Shown here: positions 15,346 through 22,415 of the stretch, piece after piece
Position numbering within the stretch: position 1 is the first letter of the stretch
Layout of the letters: the number at the start of each line of letters is the position of its first letter
From: a virus
Length of the DNA stretch: 22,687 bases
Reading direction: 5' to 3' (one strand)
Virus record (IMG/VR): IMGVR_UViG_3300020214_000136
Coordinates: 1 to 22,687 of that record
Notes under the pieces: model-generated
The model's database searches: none
What the model was told of the DNA's origin: nothing
Seen by the model: the letters and a program-made list of their open reading frames with translations, nothing else
Program-made: the position numbers and the translations under genes

Positions 15346-15615
15346 TCACTTTAACTCTACCCGTCTAAACCCCATTTTCCAGAGGAATCTAGCTGTTAAG
15401 GAGGACTCTTTTGTCACCTTAGTCTCACTCCAATCAGGGTGTCTTAGATGGAAGTGCTCATGAAGCAGATATAGAAGATAGCGATATCCAGTTAATGTTT
15501 GGTCTATAGTTATCTTATTTTCCTCCATCCAAGCAATTCCCCACGCTTTTTCTTTTCCTAGTTTCCTATGCTCTACCTTGTGTGGGTTTTTTATCTCCAT
15601 ATTGATTAGCTTCAA
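15346..15615 (-). CDS. Small HExxH metallopeptidase-like protein
   Basis: An 89-residue protein centred on LLHEHFHLRHPDWSE (51-64 and flanks). It contains the zinc-protease motif HExxH (H52-E53-H54-F55-H56), then a proline and an SE pair, the E64 being a plausible third ligand as in many HExxH...E proteins. The end (RFLWKMGFRRVELK) is basic-aromatic. At this size it would be a minimal metallopeptidase or a metal-binding structural protein that kept the motif. It lies in the packaging-capsid gene run between portal and scaffold genes, where classical phages place the head maturation protease, which gives the motif extra interest. Start ATG at 15615 overlaps the previous gene by 50 bp; an internal ATG at 15600 would shorten the protein by five residues. 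Activity is not established. Confidence 0.55.
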   Translation of the reverse strand: MKLINMEIKNPHKVEHRKLGKEKAWGIAWMEENKITIDQTLTGYRYLLYLLHEHFHLRHPDWSETKVTKESSLTARFLWKMGFRRVELK

Positions 15616-15817
15616 ATATCTCTTTTAGAGCTTTGTAAGTGATGATGAGAGACATCTTTCTGATGCGCTCTACCATCTTAGATTCTCCTTCAGATAGTAA
15701 AATAGGGTCCATATCCTCAATCACACCCATAGCCTGTATACAGGCTGTGATGTCTTCATGAGGGGTGGGATCAAACTCAATGGCGTCAGTATCCGCTATC
15801 TCTTCGATATTCATCAT
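15566..15817 (-). CDS. Small acidic helical protein, unknown function
   Basis: An 83-residue product with an acidic first half (MNIEEIADTDAIEFD) and a helical second half (48-72, KMVERIRKMSLIITYKALKE). The start codon overlaps the portal stop (ATG at 15817, with a second in-frame ATG at 15814), so it is probably made by re-initiation after the portal. Its stop is TAG, so TAG remains a terminator here. It overlaps the HExxH gene by 50 bp. No domain is recognised; partner to portal or assembly factor is a guess from position only. Confidence 0.5.
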   Translation of the reverse strand: MMNIEEIADTDAIEFDPTPHEDITACIQAMGVIEDMDPILLSEGESKMVERIRKMSLIITYKALKEIFEANQYGDKKPTQGRA

Positions 15818-18408
15818 TTTTTCTTAGGTTTCTTTGCTCTTCCTTTTGCGTTCTCTTTAGCTATAGCCAGATCATTTTGCATGTTCTCTCTAGCCACCTT
15901 TATCTTCTCTTTTTCAATAACCAGCTTATCAGCAGCTAGTCTATTCTTGGAAGCAATGTCAGCAATCTTTGCATCATATTCACGACTTGCCTTAGACTGT
16001 TCTGTAGCTAACTTGCTGATTTCCAATACATCAGGGATTCCTGATTTGTCTACATCAGGGAGTCCTATACCCATTGTTTTAGACTCAGCGTTGATAAGAG
16101 CTATCTCCTTCTTATTTATACGATCAAGCTCGTTCTGATAGTTTTCGTTTGTAATCTCCTGCTCTTTCTGCATTTGAGCTTGCTCCATCTGAGCTTGAGC
16201 AATCTGACCCTGTTGTTCCACTTGTTGTTGTTGAGTTTGCAACTGTTGCTGTTTCATGGCATCTTGCTTATCACGAAGAGTTTTAAACACCTTCTTCATC
16301 TCTCTCATAGACTTGGTGCTGTAAAGCTCAATTACATCATACAGAGATCCGCCATTCTGCATCAAAGGTTGGGCCAATTCACGAAGCTCAGTGAACATCT
16401 GTGTATCCTCAGGACGATTTGTCAAGAACACTTTCAGATCACGAAATCTAAGATCTGTACCATTAACAGATACAAAGGCACTCTCACCCTCACTCGTAAT
16501 GTAGCTGAGTGTAGATTGAGGCTTCTTAGCCTCTACATATAAGGCAGCATCAATGATAGCTTGATAGAGCTGACCTATTACATACTCATGTGCTATGAAT
16601 AAAGGTTCTGTTTGAGCATATGACTGCTGAATTGCTGTCTGTGTACCTGTAGCAGATTCACTAGGTGTAACAGATCCAAGTCTTTGTCTACTCATACCAA
16701 CAAGTTCCCAACATTCATTCTTTAGCTGTATAGCTAGTTGATAGCGAGATTGGATTTCTTGTGTACGCGTAAGGTCAATATCTCTAAACTGGTTGAAGCT
16801 AGAAGGACTCTTCAGGTTCTCAGGGCTATCGTCAATAAAGACAACACCCCTGTTTCTTGCTTCCATTTCCCACACATCCAATGCATCTTGAGCATCACCA
16901 TCCTTAGGAACAGGAATATGTCTAATGGATGTCAAATACACCTTACCCACCTCTTTCTCAAGAAGCTTATAAAGCTGGTTCATACATACATTATATAACA
17001 CCTGGAAAGGCTTCATCAAATCAACTAGAGACTTAGCATCCGTGTTCTTCACCTCAAATGTTGTACCGATGATTGGACAGTAGTTGAGAAGCTTGAAGGG
17101 TTTAACATGATAGATGTCAGGTCCAATCTTTGTACCCTGGTACCACTGATTAATCCATCCCCATTCTAGTGATTGTTCTGTAGGAATAGTGCCACCCTTG
17201 TAGTTTTCATCTACTAGCAATGACTGTTCATTACCCATCTCATCAATATAAATCACCTTACCAATCTTCTTCTTGCTTATCCAGTAGGCACGAACAACAA
17301 CATATTTATATCCAAAAGAGCTTACATTAGATGTGAGTCCTAAGAAGTCTTTTAGTCCATCATTGTTCTCTTTAATCTCTGATTCAATAATCATGCGAGT
17401 TTGGAGAACTAAGGGGTCATATGTATCATACATTACAGAGTCTATACCAGGAATCGCATTAGGATTGCCTAGGTTGGACTCACGTACGTTGATTAATCCA
17501 TAGTCTTGAAGAGATGAACGAAGGTGATCAATTTCTTCTTTGGTGAGGTCTGGGATGCTTTCAATGATTTCTGAAAGCTCCATAACTTGCACTGTACCAG
17601 CGGCATACGCCCCCTGTGCTCTACCTGTAGGATCAGAGATCCACTTACGATCAGGAGTTGTAAGAAACCATGTGTTCTTGGGGTTAGCCACCTCAATATT
17701 GAATCCCAGTTTCGAGTTATCTTCATATATATGATAGAATTCTCTGGCAGAAATTAGCAAATCGCGAAATGCATCTTCGCTCTTTTCTTTCAGATTGAAC
17801 TCAGCCTTCTGGCAGGTGAGAACGTGATTAGCCCACTTCTCAGCCACAGATGTGTAGCTATCAAGAACATCTTTGACATCCTCCATTGTGAGCTCATCAA
17901 GTTGTTCTTCGTCCATTTCCTCTCCACTAAGGACTGCTTTTTGTAATATTTTCTGTTTTGCCTGAGAAATAACGTATTGCTGGAGAATGCCAGTTTTGAA
18001 CTCTAGCTCTTCAGCTTGGCTATCATCATCAAATGCTTTCACCCTGAATGTATCAGGACGCTTGGTTATTTCACCAACTAGCTCATTAACAGGGGTGGTA
18101 ATGATGGAATACATCTTTACATATGCAGGAAGCTGTAAATCAGCTGTTAATACATCTGTAAAGCTTTTCACCTGAGGTTCTTGATAGAAATCCTCCATTC
18201 TTAGAATACCCTTCATTAAGTCATAGTTCTTAACAAAGGTGTCACGGTTTTTTATATACTCTGCATAGGATTTGTTTGCAAAGTAGTCTATAGTGTTCTT
18301 TATCCAACTCTCATCCTGCTTTTCCTTATCAGTTTTAAACTGGTCAGGAAAGATGTTAAGATAGGCATACCTGATGGTAGCATCTTTCGTATATCTAATA
18401 ATTGCCAT
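15814..18408 (-). CDS. Portal protein with Gln-rich C-terminal extension
   Basis: An 864-residue protein directly downstream of TerL (TAATG overlap), the classical position of the portal, through which DNA is packed and leaves. Its N-terminal 60 residues (WIKNTIDYFANKSYAEY, NYDLMKGIL) and the body through about 700 are mixed alpha/beta with long helices, and it is longer than most portals. The C-terminal extension (719-864) is a Gln-rich coiled coil (719-752), an EF-hand-like loop DVDKSGIPDVLE (785-796) and a charged helix rich in Lys/Glu ending in KKPKKK. The extension could reach into the capsid or bind DNA. Portal identity is strong from size, order and sequence character; the role of the extension is unknown. 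Confidence 0.85.
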   Translation of the reverse strand: MAIIRYTKDATIRYAYLNIFPDQFKTDKEKQDESWIKNTIDYFANKSYAEYIKNRDTFVKNYDLMKGILRMEDFYQEPQVKSFTDVLTADLQLPAYVKMYSIITTPVNELVGEITKRPDTFRVKAFDDDSQAEELEFKTGILQQYVISQAKQKILQKAVLSGEEMDEEQLDELTMEDVKDVLDSYTSVAEKWANHVLTCQKAEFNLKEKSEDAFRDLLISAREFYHIYEDNSKLGFNIEVANPKNTWFLTTPDRKWISDPTGRAQGAYAAGTVQVMELSEIIESIPDLTKEEIDHLRSSLQDYGLINVRESNLGNPNAIPGIDSVMYDTYDPLVLQTRMIIESEIKENNDGLKDFLGLTSNVSSFGYKYVVVRAYWISKKKIGKVIYIDEMGNEQSLLVDENYKGGTIPTEQSLEWGWINQWYQGTKIGPDIYHVKPFKLLNYCPIIGTTFEVKNTDAKSLVDLMKPFQVLYNVCMNQLYKLLEKEVGKVYLTSIRHIPVPKDGDAQDALDVWEMEARNRGVVFIDDSPENLKSPSSFNQFRDIDLTRTQEIQSRYQLAIQLKNECWELVGMSRQRLGSVTPSESATGTQTAIQQSYAQTEPLFIAHEYVIGQLYQAIIDAALYVEAKKPQSTLSYITSEGESAFVSVNGTDLRFRDLKVFLTNRPEDTQMFTELRELAQPLMQNGGSLYDVIELYSTKSMREMKKVFKTLRDKQDAMKQQQLQTQQQQVEQQGQIAQAQMEQAQMQKEQEITNENYQNELDRINKKEIALINAESKTMGIGLPDVDKSGIPDVLEISKLATEQSKASREYDAKIADIASKNRLAADKLVIEKEKIKVARENMQNDLAIAKENAKGRAKKPKKK

Positions 18409-20432
18409 TATATGAACAATTTACTTTTTTTCTTTTGAAATAATCCTCTTGATACTGTAAACAGCTGGTTTTTCTTGTTTGGTTTAAAAAGGGCCTTCAC
18501 TCTTGCATCACCTGATCCTCCCACCTTACCTAAAATAGGATCCATTTTAAGTGCCTGAGCAATAGCTAGTTCTGCAGAAATGATACGGTCAAAGTTACCT
18601 TGATCGTTATACTGAATAACCTCTTCTAACAACATAGGATCAAATATCTTTGACACACCTTTGAACTCTTTTGTCACATTTCCATCTGCATCTGTCTCTT
18701 TATATATCACCTCATCCATATATTTCTTCAAACAATTGTGCAGATAGTCTCTGATTTTGTCAGAGCTTCTGTGCACACCATACTCACGTCTGACGGTAGT
18801 ACCAGGCACTATCTCTTTTAACCACTCAGGTTGCTTTTCTAGATAGTGAGCATCTCCTTTTGATTTCATATATTCTATAAAGGAGATGTCATCATTTTCA
18901 CAAAGCGTTCTAGCATTGTAATATTTGATGAGCATCCTAGCCTGTTCTTCCCAGATTTCTTTCTTTTCAGGTCGAGCACAATACGAAGCTACGAACATAT
19001 CTTGGTATTTCTCACTCGTTATGTCGTGCATTCTCTTATAAATATACACAGATCCCAAAGATGTAGAATAAACAGCTTGTCCTTGTCTATAGGGGTCAAC
19101 TCCTGCTACATACAGTCCATATGGTGGGTTTTCTAAAGGAAATTCATATATCACTACAGGAGCATCCTTCAGATCACTATTCTTAAGAGGGAAGTTGGTG
19201 ATGGGTTGTTTATCTGTAAACTCATGACTAATTTTCTCTCCATCATGAAACAGAATAATAGGTGTGCCCGTACGCCCTTGCCCAATCAGTCTAGCTTTCT
19301 GACGTTTAGCTGCTTCTATATCAAATATGTTTGTGTCCTCATTTAAGAAGATGTCATCCACCTCAAATGGGTAGTACATTTTCTCTTTTAAATAGGCCAC
19401 TCTATCACCAGCCTTTTTAAGACGCTCTAGTGTGTGCTCTGTAATATTTTTAGCCTTCTCTTCATTGCTCACCAGCATCTTAACGTTGTGAAGATCACTT
19501 TCTTTACACTCTCCTAAAAATGCACCAAGCGTGCTCTGTTCTTTAGCCTCCATTCGATATTTATACGAAATAAAAAGGCCATGAACACGTTTCTCATCCT
19601 TTTCATTGTTGTAGGTTAGAAAGTTAAAGTTGTTTACATCAAACATTAAACTCTTGGCATCCATGAATCGCTTCATATCACCCCCAGTACCAGTAAGAAT
19701 TGGAGAACACCCCCATCCATAAGGAGTTGTAAATCCTGGAACAGCTGCTTGAAACCCTCTGAGAAAATTACCCTTTCCAATCTCATCGATGATTAGTTTA
19801 CGTGGTTTTGTACCTGCAATAGCTTCCTCATTGTTACCTTCATCCAGGTTACGAATGAGTATCTGGGAGAACGGTATACGTTCTCCTGATTTGGTCTTAA
19901 TACCTAAGGTGACTTGGTTTTTCCAGTTATCCTCAACTCTTTGCCATCTCCATGCTTCAGGCAAAAAGTTAAGGCCCTTGTCCAGCTTATCCGTGATCAG
20001 CTTTATATCGGGGGCATTCAACCCAGCGATCACATTCTGGGAATTCTCATCGAATGTAGCGCCCCACCCTATGTAAGAAGCCTCTAAAACAGACTTTGCA
20101 AAACGTCGAATGCCTAGTATCACTAGGCCTTTCTTGTCTTGCTGAGCCTTTTCTATTTCGTTTGTTACAATCCACTCATTATCGCGTAATAAGGGATTGG
20201 TATATTTCTGTGATATTCTTCCACGTTCATCAATAATATCCACCTCCGTATGCCAGATGTTAAGGTGCCAGTAGAGAAAGGGGTTAATAAACACCCCGTT
20301 CATCATAGCACCGTTCAGACATATATCCCTATGAAAGTCAAAGAATTGTTTATATTCAGCAGACTCACGGTCAGGAACACGCCCCTGGTTTATATACCAG
20401 TCTTTGTAATCTATGCTTTTTATCTGCGTCAT
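18408..20432 (-). CDS. terL: Large terminase subunit TerL
   Basis: A 674-residue packaging ATPase-nuclease. The ATPase part shows a variant Walker A GIRRFAKS (107-114), Walker B LIIDEIGK (213-220) with the catalytic Glu after Asp, and the coupling motif TGTGGD (247-252). The RNase H-like nuclease part has AGVDPY (443-448) with the first Asp D446, CENDD (511-515) and NFDRIISAELA (613-623) as further acidic positions. It cuts and translocates DNA into proheads through the portal. It overlaps the preceding small gene by ATGA and the portal by TAATG. Length is in the usual range for crAss-like TerL. A perfect 17-bp palindrome falls inside the Walker A coding bases (20112-20128). Confidence 0.93.
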   Translation of the reverse strand: MTQIKSIDYKDWYINQGRVPDRESAEYKQFFDFHRDICLNGAMMNGVFINPFLYWHLNIWHTEVDIIDERGRISQKYTNPLLRDNEWIVTNEIEKAQQDKKGLVILGIRRFAKSVLEASYIGWGATFDENSQNVIAGLNAPDIKLITDKLDKGLNFLPEAWRWQRVEDNWKNQVTLGIKTKSGERIPFSQILIRNLDEGNNEEAIAGTKPRKLIIDEIGKGNFLRGFQAAVPGFTTPYGWGCSPILTGTGGDMKRFMDAKSLMFDVNNFNFLTYNNEKDEKRVHGLFISYKYRMEAKEQSTLGAFLGECKESDLHNVKMLVSNEEKAKNITEHTLERLKKAGDRVAYLKEKMYYPFEVDDIFLNEDTNIFDIEAAKRQKARLIGQGRTGTPIILFHDGEKISHEFTDKQPITNFPLKNSDLKDAPVVIYEFPLENPPYGLYVAGVDPYRQGQAVYSTSLGSVYIYKRMHDITSEKYQDMFVASYCARPEKKEIWEEQARMLIKYYNARTLCENDDISFIEYMKSKGDAHYLEKQPEWLKEIVPGTTVRREYGVHRSSDKIRDYLHNCLKKYMDEVIYKETDADGNVTKEFKGVSKIFDPMLLEEVIQYNDQGNFDRIISAELAIAQALKMDPILGKVGGSGDARVKALFKPNKKNQLFTVSRGLFQKKKSKLFI

Positions 20433-20764
20433 CGTCTGCTTCTAAGAAAGTCTTCAGCCATTGAACTCAACTCTCCACTTCCTCTCACCTCCACCCTAGC
20501 TTCTTCTTTCTCACGCAGTTTCTCCACAACCTCCAGAAGAGCAAGGTAGTTTTTCATCGTTTCTTGGATGAACTTACCCTGTGCTTCAATAGATGCAATC
20601 ACCATAGGTATCATTCCTCCTTTAGATGTTGGTTTCCACTCAACACGGTCTTTTAGTTCGTGTAGAGGATTGGCATCTACATAAGCCTTCCAGCTTTGTA
20701 ACTGTTGCTCAGCCCAATCGAGCTCAGCATTTATGTATGTAGTTTTTTTAATAATCTTCGCCAT
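20429..20764 (-). CDS. Candidate small terminase-side protein (possible TerS)
   Basis: A 111-residue basic-to-acidic helical protein with a long central helix (55-93, ending in KLREKEEARVEVR) and a C-terminal AEDFLRSRR. The gene is immediately before TerL with ATGA overlap, the standard TerS position, and the central coiled coil could make a ring. It lacks an obvious HTH at its N-terminus, where TerS proteins usually bind DNA; the winged-helix and HU-like genes further upstream could supply DNA recognition. TerS is therefore only a candidate. It overlaps the gene upstream by 17 bp. Confidence 0.5.
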   Translation of the reverse strand: MAKIIKKTTYINAELDWAEQQLQSWKAYVDANPLHELKDRVEWKPTSKGGMIPMVIASIEAQGKFIQETMKNYLALLEVVEKLREKEEARVEVRGSGELSSMAEDFLRSRR

Positions 20765-21032
20765 CTTCTTCTTCTGTTAAAATGTCATCTAGATTCATCC
20801 CATCTTTAATGATTTGATCTATTTCATCATCATCTGTATGAGGAACGTCCGTGTCTAGTTGGGCTTTATACTCTTCTAGGGCAAATAGTATTTCTCTGTC
20901 TGTTAGTCCCCACATATCTCCATACCCATCTAGCGCTGTAGACAAATGCTTGCCTATATTGTATGTGGGATAGGTCCTGTGGAGATCTTGTAACATGCTC
21001 AATATCTGGGAGTAATAACTCGCTCTTTTCAT
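20748..21032 (-). CDS. Acidic protein of the packaging cluster
   Basis: A 94-residue protein. The first part (LHRTYPTYNIGKHLSTAL, 17-34, then GDMWGLTDREILFALEEY, 38-55) is compact and helical, the rest (60-94) very acidic with DDDE and EEEDGED. I have an impression of similar proteins beside TerL in other Bacteroidota phages, but cannot name a family. The acidic tail might mimic DNA or bind a basic partner. It starts 4 bp after the previous stop and overlaps the TerS candidate by 17 bp. Function is unknown. Confidence 0.6.
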   Translation of the reverse strand: MKRASYYSQILSMLQDLHRTYPTYNIGKHLSTALDGYGDMWGLTDREILFALEEYKAQLDTDVPHTDDDEIDQIIKDGMNLDDILTEEEDGEDY

Positions 21033-21036
21033 AAGC

Positions 21037-21219
21037 TTATTTTACTATCAAGCCAGCACTTGCAGCAGACAGTCTGTCTAATCCTGGTGAAACCACAGTT
21101 TTGATTAGTTTAGCTATCTCCTCGTTGGCTAGCGTTTTTACATCTTCTGAAACACCTGCTGTGGCAACTAGAGCTCCTAGTTTTTCAATAACCACCCATG
21201 CTTCTACTACTGGATTCAT
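21037..21219 (-). CDS. Very small alanine/valine-rich helical protein
   Basis: A 60-residue product without charged clusters; residues 4-22 (VVEAWVVIEKLGALVATAG) are hydrophobic but broken by Glu and Lys, so an amphipathic helix is likelier than a membrane span. ATGA overlap with the gene upstream and a 4-bp gap to the next support it as a real gene in the run. No function can be assigned. Confidence 0.5.
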   Translation of the reverse strand: MNPVVEAWVVIEKLGALVATAGVSEDVKTLANEEIAKLIKTVVSPGLDRLSAASAGLIVK

Positions 21220-21446
21220 ATTAGTTGGTTTAAATCTTCTTCTGATAAATCTTTTTTCTCTTCTTCTTCTTCTTCAGGCTCTGAAAAATACTCCTTTTTA
21301 ATGGCTAGTCCTATAGAATCCTGTTCCTCTCCAGGATTACCTATAATATCTACATACTCTACCCCTCTGTTGTAAATATCTGCAAGAGCCTCAAGAAATA
21401 GCTTGAGGGGTATTTTGTTTAACCTAAGCTCTTTTTTATTTTTCAT
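21216..21446 (-). CDS. Small protein with acidic C-terminus
   Basis: A 76-residue product: a basic N-terminus (KNKKELRLNKIPLKLF), a short middle with YVDIIGNPGEEQD and an Asp/Glu-rich tail (EPEEEEEEKKDLSEEDL). It overlaps the upstream zinc-ribbon gene by 11 bp and the downstream gene by ATGA. The charge split suggests a protein-binding adaptor, but nothing specific is recognised. Confidence 0.5.
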   Translation of the reverse strand: MKNKKELRLNKIPLKLFLEALADIYNRGVEYVDIIGNPGEEQDSIGLAIKKEYFSEPEEEEEEKKDLSEEDLNQLI

Positions 21447-21729
21447 GTTTTTTTAGTTCTTCTGCCTCTTCTTCTGTAGCCACCGCTTCCCATTTATTTA
21501 TAGGACAGGAGCAAGAGAGACATTTGGTCTTTGCAGAAAGCGTACACCCACAATGTGTGCAATGAGCGTCTGGTCTAACCGTTTTATAATTTTTAGAATG
21601 CCACGAACACTCCTCACAAATAAGGAGCCTAGATTCGCTGGTCTTTTGTATTGCTTCCCTGATTCTTTTAGGCGGCACTAAATTATTTCTCCACCCCTCG
21701 TAAAGTTGAGAAAAATTTATTGCTTTCAT
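21436..21729 (-). CDS. Zinc-ribbon-type Cys/His protein
   Basis: A 97-residue protein. The N-terminal helix (FSQLYEGWRNNLVPPKRIRE, 6-25) is followed by Cys/His ligands at C38, C41, H44, H56, C57, C60, C62, C70, C73 and C75, enough for two zinc sites, then CPINKWE (75-81) and an acidic helix. I associate the layout CxxCxxH ... HCxxCxC ... CxxCxCPxxKW with small late-region proteins of tailed phages. It could bind DNA or a packaging protein. It overlaps the HU-like gene upstream by 47 bp in another frame, which is long, but the Cys pattern begins after the overlap. Confidence 0.65.
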   Translation of the reverse strand: MKAINFSQLYEGWRNNLVPPKRIREAIQKTSESRLLICEECSWHSKNYKTVRPDAHCTHCGCTLSAKTKCLSCSCPINKWEAVATEEEAEELKKHEK

Positions 21730-22069
21730 CTATTCTTGGTTTTAAGAGCTCTATATTTGACCTTGTCGTTCCTAATTTTAGCAACGTGGCTCTTTTCCTG
21801 GCCTCTGTTAAATCAGGTAGTGACAGGGTGTTAAGAAGGGCTTTTTCTATCTTCTTATAATTGTCCATTTTCTTTATTGCCTTTCCGTCGTTGAATATAA
21901 ACTTCCCAAACCCACTGATTTCCACCATCTTATTGACATACATCGCCTCATTAGCGCTTTGGAACTGATGATTTATAACAGCCTCAATATTCTTTTCTGG
22001 CGTCATTAGCTTTACGGCTAACTTCCTAATCAAATAGTCCTTAACAGACAGGCTAATAGGCTTATCCAT
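21683..22069 (-). CDS. HU/IHF-like DNA-binding protein
   Basis: A basic 128-residue protein. Residues 8-57 match the HU/IHF core in outline: a helix VKDYLIRKLAVKLM (9-22), a second helix VINHQFQSANEAM (31-43) and the turn VEISGFGKF (49-57), with the characteristic GFGxF. After it, where HU has DNA-clasping arms, the sequence differs (NDGKAIKKMDNYKKIEKAL), and a further basic helical tail follows. Crassviruses commonly have two IHF-like genes; the second here is at 3991-4467. In this position, ahead of terminase, DNA bending at a packaging or origin site is plausible. The 8-bp overlap with the winged-helix gene points to coupled expression. Confidence 0.65.
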   Translation of the reverse strand: MDKPISLSVKDYLIRKLAVKLMTPEKNIEAVINHQFQSANEAMYVNKMVEISGFGKFIFNDGKAIKKMDNYKKIEKALLNTLSLPDLTEARKRATLLKLGTTRSNIELLKPRIDESNKFFSTLRGVEK

Positions 22070-22415
22070 GTGTCAGCTTTATTTCTAATGTTAAATCCTT
22101 GCTGAAATTTAAGAGGATGATAGGGTTCACCTTCACCTTTGTCCCATCTTTGACCAGAATACCAGACTTCTTAAGCTTGGAAATGATGTTATTTATCGTA
22201 GGACCTGTTGTTCCATACTTGGCACAAAACTCCTCTCTAATATTAGCATAGCTCATATTACCCTTAACAGCTGCAAACCCTATAAGCTCTATTTCTCTCT
22301 TAGTAAGACCTAAACTATTAACAGCAGATAATATAGAATAGTACTTCTGTGCTAATGAGAAGCTATCTGATTCAGACTTCTTTATTCTTTGTAATATCAA
22401 GCTCTTGTTTTCCAT
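22062..22415 (-). CDS. Winged-helix-like DNA-binding protein
   Basis: The first gene of the unit encodes 117 residues. The region 33-100 reads as a winged helix: helix LTKREIELIGFAAV (37-50), then helix YANIREEFCAKYG (56-68), the recognition helix TTGPTINNIISKLKKSGI (69-86) and a wing with VKDGTKVKVNP (88-98). Such proteins bind specific DNA; in this place it may control late transcription or packaging. Its promoter lies only about 14 bases ahead, so the leader is very short. The start ATG at 22415 gives a complete fold with no alternative upstream. Function as late regulator is inference; the DNA-binding fold is fairly likely. Confidence 0.65.
   Translation of the reverse strand: MENKSLILQRIKKSESDSFSLAQKYYSILSAVNSLGLTKREIELIGFAAVKGNMSYANIREEFCAKYGTTGPTINNIISKLKKSGILVKDGTKVKVNPIILLNFSKDLTLEIKLTHG

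Noticed and set aside
21389-21408. 7-bp perfect hairpin CCTCAAG/CTTGAGG
   Set aside because: It lies inside the coding part of the gene at 21216-21446 and no T-run follows on the minus strand, so it is not supported as a terminator.
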